DNA of 23,410 bases from Tubiluchus corallicola (taxonomy: Eukaryota > Priapulida > Priapulimorpha > Priapulimorphida > Tubiluchidae). The stretch spans positions 1-23,410 of the forward strand of contig JAQGDQ010001399.1 in NCBI GenBank assembly GCA_030141605.1. Reading direction: 5' to 3'. Positions 1 to 8,440 of the stretch are shown here, piece by piece; positions within the stretch are counted from its first letter, which is position 1; every line of letters starts with the position of its first letter. The position numbers and the translations under genes were made by a program. The notes below the pieces were generated by a model. It saw only the letters and a list, made by a program, of their open reading frames with translations. It did no database searches and was not told the DNA's origin.

Positions 1-785
1 CTGGTGTAGGTTGGCAAGCATTTTTGGTACAAGTAAATCTGGTACAAGGCTAAAATGGTACGGAACAGGTTTGGCACTGGAACTGGAAAAGTTTAATTGG
101 CACTAGGAAGATATGGTACAGAGAAAATGTGGTACAAGGAAAATATCTCTTTTAAAATCTACAAAATGATCGTACGGTTAAGATCATATTAGACATTATA
201 AATGATCAGTCTTAAAGACTTTTATAAGCAATCAGGGTTTAAACAACACAAGTAAGTTACCCCCGATAAACTGTGAATAACAATTGAAGGTCTGCCAAAT
301 ACTGTATGTTCAATCTTCAACATCAATGCAATAGTAGCATTTGGCATTTTCTTGTAATAGCATAAAAGCCGTTAAATAAAAAAATTGGAAAATAATTACC
401 TACGGACAGATAGCATTATCATTAACTTGAAGGCTCAGCTCATGTCATCTACCTAGCTGGGAGAGATTTTTTCAGCGGCAAGTTTTCTTTGAGTTTTTTG
501 TCTTGGAGAAAATGTGACTGTTTCTAATCTTTCCAGGCATTATACGTCTGCAAAACTTTTATTCAAGGATAATGTTTTATCACTATAATGTTTCTGTGTT
601 TCCGCTACACAAATTTTAGTTACAGAAACCTTGTGTGGCTGGAGAAAATAAAAGTAATAATAATAATAATTCCCAATTGACCTTAACTCTCGCAGTACAT
701 TTCAATGCAATTTCTGCACGTGTTGAGGCCGCTTTTCTTGCGCAACTCAGACGAAGGAGGAGGGAAGACAAATGGAGAGCTAATT
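1..785 (+). repeat. Left arm of a large foldback-like inverted repeat
   Basis: Base i in this arm pairs with base 2192-i in the right arm. I compared the arms in 60-base blocks: positions 1-591 match the reverse complement of 1601-2191 without a mismatch. From 592 to about 785 the match is still obvious but has many substitutions and small indels. The arm ends near 'gctaattgg'. It includes an AAT microsatellite (655-670), mirrored as ATT around 1524-1537. The outermost 135 bases carry about eight TGGTAC/TGGCAC-type repeats. No protein is recognisable. The structure resembles foldback-type or long-TIR non-autonomous DNA transposons, but no transposase is present, so that class is an inference. 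The window starts inside or at the edge of the element. Confidence 0.93.
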
Positions 786-1406
786 GGCCGTCACGAGGGG
801 GTGGTTGATTGACATTTTGCGATCTACGTATTAGATTCTGATTTTGAACGTGTTTTTTTACTAATTTGCTTCCTGTTTACATTTGTTGGTATAAAAATAG
901 TCTTGCAACACAGTAGAATACTTTTCAAACTTCACACAATGTCTAGCGTCTACTGTTTTCATGACTACGGAACTAACAATAGCCAATCTCCTTGCCTAAT
1001 ACCATGATAACGCAACGCAACGCCGCAACGACATAATTTCCATTTGAAGTAAAGCCATAATGAAATCAAACTGAGCTATAGTCGAATCAAATTTAGCTAT
1101 AATCAAGTCAAATTTAGCTATAATCAAGTCAAATTGAGCTTTAATCAAGTAAAATTGAGCCATAATCAAATTAAAATCGAGCCAAAACCAAGCCAAATAA
1201 TGATAACTATAATTACCTTACCATACTTAATAAATATGAAACACAATCACTTACTGAGATTTGCTTGTTTGTTTGTTTTTTATTCATTCACTCATTCATT
1301 CTCTCAAAATAAAGAATTCGGCCTTTACTAGAAATATTGCAAATAAATGAATTTTAAATGCTATGTAAAATTTTTTCATGTAATTAAGAAAATCAATCAA
1401 CCACTT
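786..1406. other. Loop (spacer) between the foldback arms
   Basis: This unique 621-base spacer separates the two arms. It is AT-rich, with a seven-copy 21-bp tandem repeat in the middle and a run of TTTG/ATTC simple-sequence motifs near 1265-1300. Short open frames here come from the repeat or from chance. I see no transposase, reverse transcriptase or other domain, so the element cannot encode its own mobility from this loop. Confidence 0.7.
1053..1200. repeat. 21-bp tandem repeat (7 units) in the foldback loop
   Basis: Seven consecutive units start at 1053, 1074, 1095, 1116, 1137, 1158 and 1180, with a consensus close to AGCTATAATCAAGTCAAATT plus one base. Units 3 and 4 are nearly identical and the outer units are more diverged. 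Because 21 is a multiple of three, the minus strand stays open and reads as a seven-residue repeat of the type FDLIIAK. That is a by-product of the period and not evidence of a gene. Confidence 0.9.
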
Positions 1407-2191
1407 CAATTAGTTCTCCCTTTGTCTTCCCTCCTCCTTCATCTGAGCTGTACAAGAAAAGCGGCTCCCAAACACGTGCAGAAATTGCATTGAAATATAC
1501 TGCGAGAGTTAAGGTCAATTGGGAATTATTATTATTACTTTTATTTACTCCAGCTACACATGATTTCTGCAACTAAGATTTGTCTAGCGAAAGCACAGAG
1601 ACATTATAGTGATAAAACATTATCCTTGAATAAAAGTTTTGCAGACGTATAATGCCTGGAAAGATTAGAAACAGTCACATTTTCTCCAAGACAAAAAACT
1701 CAAAGAAAACTTGCCGCTGAAAAAATCTCTCCCAGCTAGGTAGATGACATGAGCTGAGCCTTCAAGTTAATGATAATGCTATCTGTCCGTAGGTAATTAT
1801 TTTCCAATTTTTTTATTTAACGGCTTTTATGCTATTACAAGAAAATGCCAAATGCTACTATTGCATTGATGTTGAAGATTGAACATACAGTATTTGGCAG
1901 ACCTTCAATTGTTATTCACAGTTTATCGGGGGTAACTTACTTGTGTTGTTTAAACCCTGATTGCTTATAAAAGTCTTTAAGACTGATCATTTATAATGTC
2001 TAATATGATCTTAACCGTACGATCATTTTGTAGATTTTAAAAGAGATATTTTCCTTGTACCACATTTTCTCTGTACCATATCTTCCTAGTGCCAATTAAA
2101 CTTTTCCAGTTCCAGTGCCAAACCTGTTCCGTACCATTTTAGCCTTGTACCAGATTTACTTGTACCAAAAATGCTTGCCAACCTACACCAG
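1407..2191 (-). repeat. Right arm of the foldback-like inverted repeat
   Basis: This is the reverse complement of 1-785. Positions 1601-2191 are identical to the left arm and 1407-1600 are diverged. The arm starts near 'caattagttctccc', which pairs with the end of the left arm. The change from perfect to visibly diverged pairing is abrupt, at 591/592 on the left and 1600/1601 on the right. The outer 16-bp repeat array continues beyond the last base that can be paired within the window. Confidence 0.93.
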
Positions 2192-2275
2192 TACTGTATT
2201 AAATCGTTTCAGTACCACATTTTCCCTGTACCCAATTTTCCTAGTACTAAAATTTCACTGTACCAAAAATTCCTA
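2057..2275. repeat. 16-bp GTACCA tandem array at the outer edge of the foldback
   Basis: About a dozen units begin with GTACC/GTGCC/GTACT and mostly follow GTACCAnnnTTTnCCT. Clear 16-base units lie at 2057 and 2073, and again in the run that ends at 2275. In the middle the spacing slips to 15, 20, 21 and 29 bases. The inverted counterpart is visible at about 1-135 in the left arm. The array continues past 2191, where pairing with the window stops, so the real element probably extends to the left of base 1. GTAC is itself a palindrome. Similar subterminal arrays are known as transposase-binding sites in some DNA transposons; that role is inference here. Confidence 0.8.
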
Positions 2276-2711
2276 GCAGCAAAAACAAGCTCTATATATC
2301 CCATCATACTACTTCATAAAAATTGGATCACGCAGCTCATCGTGAAATACTATCATGAACGACATCATTTTAGTTGCTGTTTTTGTGCACTTGTCATCCT
2401 ATTATCCTGTTATAGGAACATGGAGGATGAAATGTCTTTTCCCTCTTTCACCAGGGGCGTGCAACGTGCAGATCGCGCTTTCTTACCACGCATATGCTTC
2501 GCCAAAGTCTAATATTTTCGGTCTCTTTACTGAATTCAGTGAGCAGACAATCATTATACATTGCATTTGCTTTCATAAGTTGCAAGATCATTCGACTTAT
2601 TTCCATAGGTTTTTAAACATTAGACAGAATTCAGAGCTAATCAAAGAATTTCCACTCCATTCTTTTTTGGATAATTGCATCTTTGTAAAGTAATTGCATT
2701 GTTTGTAAAAT
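2276..2711. other. No recognisable feature
   Basis: Two overlapping plus-strand open frames of about 112 codons (2171-2512 and 2355-2693) cross this stretch. The first begins inside the 16-bp repeat array. Neither shows a domain or signal sequence that I recognise. Part of this may be further decayed sequence of the LINE that becomes readable from about 2712, but I could not identify the expected reverse-transcriptase motifs. Confidence 0.5.
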
Positions 2712-3610
2712 CCCTGCACAATCTGTAAGATACCTGTCTACATACTGTAAGAAGTGGAACTTAACAGTGAACATGGATAAAACTAAAATAATTGTTTTCA
2801 GTAAATCAGTGAAAATATCCACTAACCAACTTTATAAATTTACTTAACTTCTATGACGATTTTCTAAACAAAACCGTAAATTTAAAACTCTATAGATCTA
2901 TTTTACGTGTAAATTCAAAATCATTAAAAAATGCAGCAAAAGGTGAGCCAAGGCAATTGGTATTAATACACTATGCAGAATAATAGGAGACTGGTTACAT
3001 GTCTCTAGTGCACCCAGAACTAATCTTATACACGCCACATACGCAGAGTCTCTCAAATGACCAATCTAATCTAGGAATACACACCTGGGACACTTTCATA
3101 AAAAAAACAATTAAACTATATCGGCTTTTCACATATTTGGAAGAATCATGGAACTGCAAATAAGCGAAATCTGTTATCTTTACAAACGAAAAACCGAAAA
3201 TGGCAAAATAATACTAACAATAATGGTGAAGTCACTTAGAATCTACTATAAATTTAAAAATACGTATGTACTTCAGAATTTTCTGTGGCTGAATTCATTA
3301 CAACTACAATTAACATTCACTAAATTATCTGAGCATTATCTAACATTCACTGAGCATCAGCTCACACACACCAGCTAATAAAATACCTCTTCAACAACGA
3401 GTTTGTCCATATTTGTACTTGCTATCTATTTGAAATAGAAGACGAAGCAAAAATTTTATTAGGATGCATAGAACATTATCACCTATGGTCTTCCCTTTTC
3501 ACTAAAATTAACAGCTTGTGCTACAACAATTTTAGATTTCTTTCATGATTTAATGATACAGAAATTGTAGCCTTTGTTCGTAAATTTGCATTCGACTGTT
3601 TTAACAGTAG
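2712..3610 (+). pseudogene. Decayed non-LTR retrotransposon (LINE), 3' part of the RT ORF
   Basis: The plus strand has reverse-transcriptase palm/thumb similarity in pieces. At 2713-2838 one frame reads STYCKKWNL, then MDKTKIIVFSK. This is the YC..W.L.vN..KTK..VF signature that follows the YADD motif in Jockey/CR1/L2-type RTs. About 600 bases on, 3400-3600 reads HICTC, FEIEDEAKILLGC and EHYHLW. This matches the C..C....iEDE.HfLl.C..Y...R tail found at the C-terminus of several LINE clades. A frameshift near 3405-3412 separates an upstream 'RVCPY' from this tail. Several stops and frameshifts lie between the pieces, and the catalytic YADD region is not visible. It is a dead 5'-truncated copy. 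The clade is uncertain. Confidence 0.75.
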
Positions 3611-4355
3611 AAATATAAATTAAAGTATGCATAATTTGTATTTTTTACACAAAATAATATATATACATTATTTACTACCACAATAAATGCTATTAATTAT
3701 CAGAAAGAGCAGTTGCGTATAGCCAGTCTTAAAATTAATTATTATGTCACCTGCATCTATTTTAAATATTGTGATATGTTGTAGTCGTTTTTTTAATGTA
3801 TTAATTTGTATTATTTATTGCCACCCATACATCTGTTATCTGCATGTGCTGATAAAAGTTATTTTTCATTTCAACATCTCAAAATCATAACAACATTTCA
3901 CTTAGACAAGTTTATATGTTTTGACTTTAGGTGCTTACATGGAGATTTAAGACATTCATCTTGCTCTTGATCCGTGAGGATATCTAAATACCGTGATATG
4001 TTTTATAAAGTAGAGATTATATTTCATTACTTAGTCATTACTTACGTAGCCTATTTTATTGTAATAGCTGAAGCGTTTCCCTGATTTTTATAATTAAAAT
4101 TAAAAAAAATGTTTTATGTCAAGCATTTTTGGATTTTTTGCACAACGTTCCCACATAACCTATGTCATTTAACGTAATTGGTCGAAAATAATTAAGCACA
4201 ATGACCATTCCCTTCCTACGACTCAGCTAAAATGTGCAAGAATGAATTGACAAGGTGAAAGATGATTTTTCAGACAGCAAAAAAGTTCAGTGGGGCTATT
4301 GCACATAAACTACAAACGTTAATCATTAATCAATAAAGAATTTTAAAATGTCTTT
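3611..4355. other. AT-rich intergenic stretch downstream of the glycosyltransferase gene
   Basis: There is no long open frame. The stretch contains the short duplicated fragment at 3842-3871 and an AATAAA on the minus strand at 4060-4055. That signal lies 437 bases past the glycosyltransferase stop and is an alternative poly(A) signal. I see nothing else that I can support. Confidence 0.55.
3842..3871 (-). pseudogene. Duplicated scrap of the glycosyltransferase C-terminal coding end
   Basis: These 30 bases match 4508-4537, inside the neighbouring gene, at 28 of 30 positions. Read on the minus strand, the codons running slightly upstream give DVEMKNNFYQHMQ, against DAEMENNFDQHMP near the C-terminus of the intact protein. 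In the same frame a TGA precedes the D where the gene has a tryptophan TGG. This suggests a remnant of a neighbouring paralogue or of a small local duplication. Only this short part can be aligned by eye, so origin and extent are uncertain. Confidence 0.5.
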
Positions 4356-4361
4356 TTTAAT
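4356..4361 (-). promoter_or_regulatory. Possible poly(A) signal (ATTAAA) for the glycosyltransferase gene
   Basis: The plus-strand TTTAAT reads ATTAAA on the gene strand, 136 bases after the stop codon. It is the common second-choice signal. In AT-rich DNA such a hexamer is expected often by chance, so the assignment rests on position alone. Confidence 0.25.
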
Positions 4362-4496
4362 TTGTTATGTTTTTGATTATGTATATATCCTGATATAGCT
4401 AACAGATATTACTTTAGAAATTTACTTATTCAATAACCTCTTCTTCAAAAAATATGCATGGCTGTGTGGTTGATCTAGTTTAGTCACATCTCTGTC

Positions 4497-5498
4497 TCAT
4501 GATGTAGGCATGTGCTGATCAAAGTTATTTTCCATTTCTGCATCCCAATTCAGTTTGACTGGTTTTTCAGGAAAGTCGATAAAACTGTCATTCCAGGCAT
4601 CGAGAGGCTCAAAATCACAAGTCTGGGAAATCTTCGTTTTACGGTGGAAATGCATCCCTGGTTCTCTTCTGTTACAGGCGAGAGTTTTGTTGAAAGGAAA
4701 CTGCCCGTAAAGAGTGTAAAGGTTGTTCACGCTGTTGAAGTAGAGATAGTATGATTGAGGAAACATTTTTCTTTCGTGAAATCGATTTAGCCACATATTT
4801 GGAACAATATCATCTCCACCACTGATGTATGGTTTAAATGTTTCATTATGCAGTATTTTTAGCACCCATTTACGAAATTTTATCCACATTTTAGGATAGG
4901 GAGCATATCCCCAAGGTCCTGTTAGACGATAAAGAAATACAGAGTCACTACAATTTGTGCAGAAAGGATTTCTGAAAACTCTTTGCCCTTTCTGTAACTT
5001 TGCTACAATTACGCATCTTTGCAGAGAAATAGCCCCAATTTCTTTGTTGTCACTGTAAAATAAAAGCCCTGCTTTCAGCCAACGATAATAGTAAGGCGAT
5101 AATTGCAAATCATCTTCCAAAATTACACCATAAATTCCAGACTTTCTCTTTGGTCTCCAGCAGTCATACCACTGTATATACGGTCCGACATGATGAGAGT
5201 GCACATGTATTCTTTTGAGTCCATGAGGCCACACAAATGATTTGGCTACATGTAAAGTTCTTTCAAAGGAAATATTTGTTGCGGGGTTGACGTCTATGCA
5301 TATTTTCAACGAGACTCTGTCCATTCCGTAATCTGCAGCAGTTAGTGACCTCAGTAATCTGTGCAATGAGTGCGGTCTGTTATAAGTTAATACTGCAATT
5401 TCGAGATGAAAAGGTTTTTTGTTTTCATGATAAAAAAACAACATCAAACTGCCACAAAAGAGCAAACTAATTAGCGCTGTCTTTAACCGCTGCAACAT
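4497..5498 (-). CDS. Type II membrane glycosyltransferase-like protein (GT-A fold)
   Basis: An uninterrupted 333-codon frame with no intron. Residues 8-24 are a hydrophobic anchor after a short basic N-terminus, as in Golgi type II glycosyltransferases. Residues 32-52 (EIAVLTYNRPHSLHRLLRSL) are the first strand and helix of a GT-A nucleotide-sugar-binding fold. GVILEDDLQLSPYY at 124-137 supplies the acidic EDD motif (128-130) expected to bind the metal and sugar nucleotide, as in GT2- and GnT I (GT13)-like enzymes. GPWGYAPYPKMW (194-205) and GGDD (227-230) are likely acceptor or active-site loops. N75, N182 and N218 sit in sequons, which agrees with a lumenal domain. Donor and acceptor sugars cannot be told from sequence. 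The ATG has A at -3 and no earlier in-frame choice is needed. The gene stands alone between transposon relics. Confidence 0.88.
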   Translation of the reverse strand: MLQRLKTALISLLFCGSLMLFFYHENKKPFHLEIAVLTYNRPHSLHRLLRSLTAADYGMDRVSLKICIDVNPATNISFERTLHVAKSFVWPHGLKRIHVHSHHVGPYIQWYDCWRPKRKSGIYGVILEDDLQLSPYYYRWLKAGLLFYSDNKEIGAISLQRCVIVAKLQKGQRVFRNPFCTNCSDSVFLYRLTGPWGYAPYPKMWIKFRKWVLKILHNETFKPYISGGDDIVPNMWLNRFHERKMFPQSYYLYFNSVNNLYTLYGQFPFNKTLACNRREPGMHFHRKTKISQTCDFEPLDAWNDSFIDFPEKPVKLNWDAEMENNFDQHMPTS

Positions 5499-6149
5499 TT
5501 TTCAGCAACGCGCTTTGTCTACTCCGCAAGAGTTTTTGTCGAGCTTTTTGCCCTACGTAACTAGAATAAGGTTAGTACCCAAGCACAGCTGATTCTTGCA
5601 GTATCTTTTCATTCTAGTAACACAAAGAACTTAAAAAAAGCCAGCTGATCACAATTTTAGACACCAGAAATACTAACACTCAACTAGTTTCCTGGACTTT
5701 CTACCTGCACACATGTTTTGCATTCTCATTCAATACGTTACGAAAGCTCGCCAAGTACAATGGCAAAACTTGTAGGTAAAGCTTGTACACCTAGAATCAT
5801 CGAGCAAAATATATCTGCGCAGCTGCTGGTGCAGAAAATGAGCCAAAGCTTATAGAAAAGTTATATTTGTTTACCGCGAAAATGGCGGACACAGAGCTCT
5901 TGTAAACTTTAGCAATAGTGACGCACAATATTTTTCAATTTTTATTTTTTAGACCAGGTAATTTAAAACATCTGTACCTTTGGTCTAATCTAAGAGAAAG
6001 ACTTAAAACATCTGTGTTCATACAAAAGTGCCTGTAACATCAAAACCTCAATTTTCAAGTGTTTCTGTTATATTATTCTTAAAATATCGTAATCAAAATT
6101 TCCTGCATTTTTGCGTCACCCGGTGTAATGGTACACAGAAACTATTAAC
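5499..6149. other. Upstream region of the glycosyltransferase gene
   Basis: This is presumably the 5' untranslated region and promoter of the minus-strand gene. It holds a YY1-like word at 5879-5889 and a direct repeat of TTAAAACATCTGT (about 5963 and 6003). There is no obvious TATA box close to the start codon and no convincing open frame. An intron in the 5' untranslated region cannot be ruled out. Confidence 0.4.
5879..5889 (-). promoter_or_regulatory. YY1-like element upstream of the glycosyltransferase gene
   Basis: The plus strand reads AAAATGGCGGA, close to the YY1 consensus AAnATGGCGGC. On the gene strand it is TCCGCCATTTT, with its near edge 381 bases before the ATG. The same CCGCCATTT core lies upstream of the methyltransferase gene in the same relative orientation. 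In animals YY1 sites are often found at or just after transcription starts. Function here is inferred from sequence similarity only. Confidence 0.35.
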
Positions 6150-6539
6150 CACAGTACATCGTTGCTTTGCATGAAGATACACTGCCCAAGATGCGTAGAG
6201 GAGCTGGATAGTTTCAACAGTTCATGTTGACAAGCAGTGACAAACATTTAACAGTTTGGCAAATTACCTTAAGTTACTTCGCCGCACGCCTCAGGCTTGC
6301 TCTTGACAATTACGTGAAGCAAACCAGATATGATACTATAACCATGCAAAAAACCAAAGTAGTAAATGCCAATAACTTTGAATTGACTTATTGCACCCAG
6401 TTCTCTAAAATCTCTAGACACTCGTGGTACCTATGCTTTGTTTATTCATAACAAATGCATAATAAATACATAAACTGGGCCTACAATTACTAATACCTTT
6501 ATATATGATATTTTTGATGAAGTAGTCACTAAGCCAGAC
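6150..6539 (+). other. Unassigned stretch; possible trace of a retroelement tail
   Basis: Around 6160-6255 the plus strand reads ALHEDTLPKMR, one stop, then LTSSDKHLTV. This loosely recalls the VLvhddtlPr..W..G.v....sgkDg.vR pattern of the domain after the integrase in BEL/Pao elements (DUF5641). The match is short and interrupted. A 75-codon frame (6224-6451) has no recognisable domain. I would not call a gene here. Confidence 0.25.
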
Positions 6540-6870
6540 TTTTACCACTGATAGCATTTTCAGTTATGCTGATAAAACTTTTGTACATGGAAAAGAATAC
6601 TTGAGACAAATGTTGCGGCTCTAGTCATTAGATCTGAGGCAAATGGAGTGTAGAGAGAATCCGGATAAATTCCAAGGTATAACATTAATTTTGTCCCCAG
6701 ACCTATGGATAGACACACCTCTTTTATTGTGAATAACAAACTGGTAAAGTGCTACGAACTTAAACTGTAGAAATATAGTCAGTCAAATTTCAACAGCAAC
6801 GAGCCAAAAGTTTGAAAAAGGCTGGGCAGCAACTATACGCATTGAAACGTATTAGAAAAAATGTCTTCTA
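6540..6870 (+). pseudogene. LINE relic, first half (RT palm to thumb)
   Basis: Fragments of a reverse transcriptase appear in the expected order, in shifting frames. SYADKTFV at about 6561-6584 resembles the YADD catalytic motif with the second Asp replaced. NPDKFQGITL follows near 6660. FIVNNKLVKCYELKL lies near 6722-6770, where LINE RTs have 'i..i..v...K.LG'. KKAGQQLYALKRIRKNV at about 6818-6865 matches the KA..RLyaLrriRk thumb motif. Stops and frameshifts separate the pieces. The next expected block (..LYYALVYPH) is found only after the BEL/Pao insertion, at 7833, which supports one element split in two. Confidence 0.65.
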
Positions 6871-7025
6871 AATTAATCTATGAAGCTTTGTTTTATTTTT
6901 GTAATGTGCCTAGTGAACAAAAACTGAACTATAAAACAGAACTGTCATACTTTACGTTGAGTGCATTATTATTTCAAGGGTACTTATGAAAGCCTTCTTG
7001 TTAACGATAAAAGTATTGGACCTAG
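6871..7025 (+). other. Junction between LINE relic and BEL/Pao relic
   Basis: AT-rich sequence without a clear frame. It should contain the point where the LTR element, or what is left of it, entered the LINE. I see no LTR ends or target-site duplication, so the exact boundary is unknown. Confidence 0.35.
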
Positions 7026-7740
7026 GTAGAGGACCTAACAGCTGACCAATATCTGATAGCACTTTTTAGTTCCATGTCTTGTATAGGGCTGCCTGGTGTA
7101 CTTGTCAGTGACAATGGTACGTACTTCAAGATGTCAAAGTTTTTTCTTCATAAGTCGCAGCGTAAATCCTTTGATAATGAGCATGTGCAGAAATAAGTAG
7201 TTTCCAAAAAGCATACATTGGATATTTAATTTAGAACATGCCGTTTTTTAAAGACTTTGTAGGTTTAGTCAAGCGGCACGATATAGTCATTGCATAAATC
7301 TGTTGAGAAAACTTTTTTGCAATTTGTGCAGTTGGCTACTCTCATTACTGAAATTGCCGCAGTGTTGAATGATGGATCTTCTGACGTCTCTGTATCCAGA
7401 TGTTGGGGACGGGTTTCCTCTTGCCCCCGATAAGTTTTTATTAGGTACTGATGTGCAAGGATTTGCACTGCTTTGTTTGCCAAAATTTAATGATGAGCAA
7501 AGTAATTTCGTGCACCTAGTTTTACGTTTGAAACACAGAGAACATGTATTACAATCCTTTTGGTCTATTTTGAAGAGTAACAATTGATTAATTTGTGCAA
7601 ATTTTATTACTCTAAGAAATTTAGAAGCGTGTATTGATTGTGTTAAAGTTAGTCAAATTGTGTTAGTGAAGGAAACCTTCCTAGAGGACAGTGGTAACTA
7701 GGAAGGTTGTGAAACATTTGCAGCACAAGATCAGACGTAG
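7026..7740 (+). pseudogene. BEL/Pao-type LTR retrotransposon integrase remnant
   Basis: One open stretch, 7026-7196, reads VEDLTADQYLIAL and, further on, GLPGVLVSDNGTYFK. This is the DDE integrase core around its second catalytic Asp (SDNG at about 7106-7117), in the form typical of BEL/Pao ('dlta..fl.al.rf..rrG.P..i.SDNGt.F'). After frameshifts, QLATLITEIAAVLND (about 7328-7372) matches the 'eLqTll.EieaviN' helix. FPLAPDKFLLG (near 7410-7440) matches 'LTP.hFLlG', and an FW pair follows near 7559. Around 7640-7670 'KVSQIVLVKE' resembles the start of the domain after the integrase. Stops and at least two frameshifts make it non-functional. Protease, RT and LTRs are absent. It lies between two halves of a LINE. 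Confidence 0.72.
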
Positions 7741-7779
7741 AGACTTCTCTCGCAACTTGTTGCGCAACTTCTCTGTGAG

Positions 7780-8416
7780 AGTAAAAATTACAACATGTCA
7801 TTGGCCTAAAATCCGCCATTATGTTGATACTGAAATGCGTAAACTTCTTTATTACGCACTAGTATATCCGCATGTGCAGTTTAGCGGCTTGGGGAAGTAC
7901 TAATACGAATGTATTACATCCAGTAATGACCGCTCAACATAAAATAGTAAAAGTTATGCACTTCTCCCTATTTCGTGATCATGTATCGCCTGGATAACAA
8001 AATCTACACATCCTTAAACTTAATGATATTTTCAATTTGGAGTTAGCTAACATTCTTTATAAGTTCAAATTCAAACTTTTAACAGAAGTAATTGATACTT
8101 ATTATAGAGATACTTTTAGACGGGCATCACCATAATACCGGTTACGGCAAAAGTATTGCTTTATTTACTAGCAATTTGCTACCACCACAGGTCAATTTGC
8201 CAATCAGCTATTTTTTCTTGTGCCAGTTTTACTTACATTCAGATTGGACAGTACATCAATATGAACGTTGTGATATATTGGCAATTACTGGAATCCCATA
8301 TATTGAAGCGGAAATCGGGTTTAAGACCCTTGGCGACTGTATTACAGTCAGAATGCAACCTCCTCACATTAACATCTCACATAGACATCTCACATCTCAC
8401 ATTCTAACCAGGCGCC
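7780..8416 (+). pseudogene. LINE relic, second half (RT C-terminal region)
   Basis: MRKLLYYALVYPHVQFSG (7833-7886) is the LINE 'lYyaLvyPhlqYg' block. After a frameshift, TNVLHPVMTAQHKIVKVM (from about 7905) matches 'Tnl.pl...QkkavRii'. HILKLNDIFNLELANILY and the residues after it (from about 8010) match the 'iLkl.Dly.l....fmy.f' block of CR1/Jockey-like elements. Further decayed sequence follows to a TTA-repeat tail. The pieces continue in order from the relic at 6540-6870, so I read them as one LINE split by the BEL/Pao insertion. Stops show it is inactive. Confidence 0.72.
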
Positions 8417-8440
8417 TATTATTATTATTATTATTATTTT
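8417..8440. repeat. (TTA)n microsatellite at the LINE 3' end
   Basis: About seven TTA/ATT units lie directly after the last recognisable LINE sequence. Many LINEs of the CR1/L2 groups end in a short microsatellite rather than poly(A). The minus-strand LINE at 15934-17420 likewise has an AAT-rich end, so this probably marks the 3' terminus. Confidence 0.75.

Noticed and set aside
996-1196. Minus-strand frame with a seven-residue repeat in the foldback loop
   Set aside because: It is produced entirely by the 21-bp tandem repeat. No conserved domain is visible and the non-repeat ends look random.
2171-2693. Two overlapping frames of about 112 codons
   Set aside because: The first starts inside the 16-bp repeat array. 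Neither has a domain, and the two frames overlap on the same strand.
4512-4754. Plus-strand 80-codon frame
   Set aside because: It lies antisense within the glycosyltransferase gene and has no features of its own.
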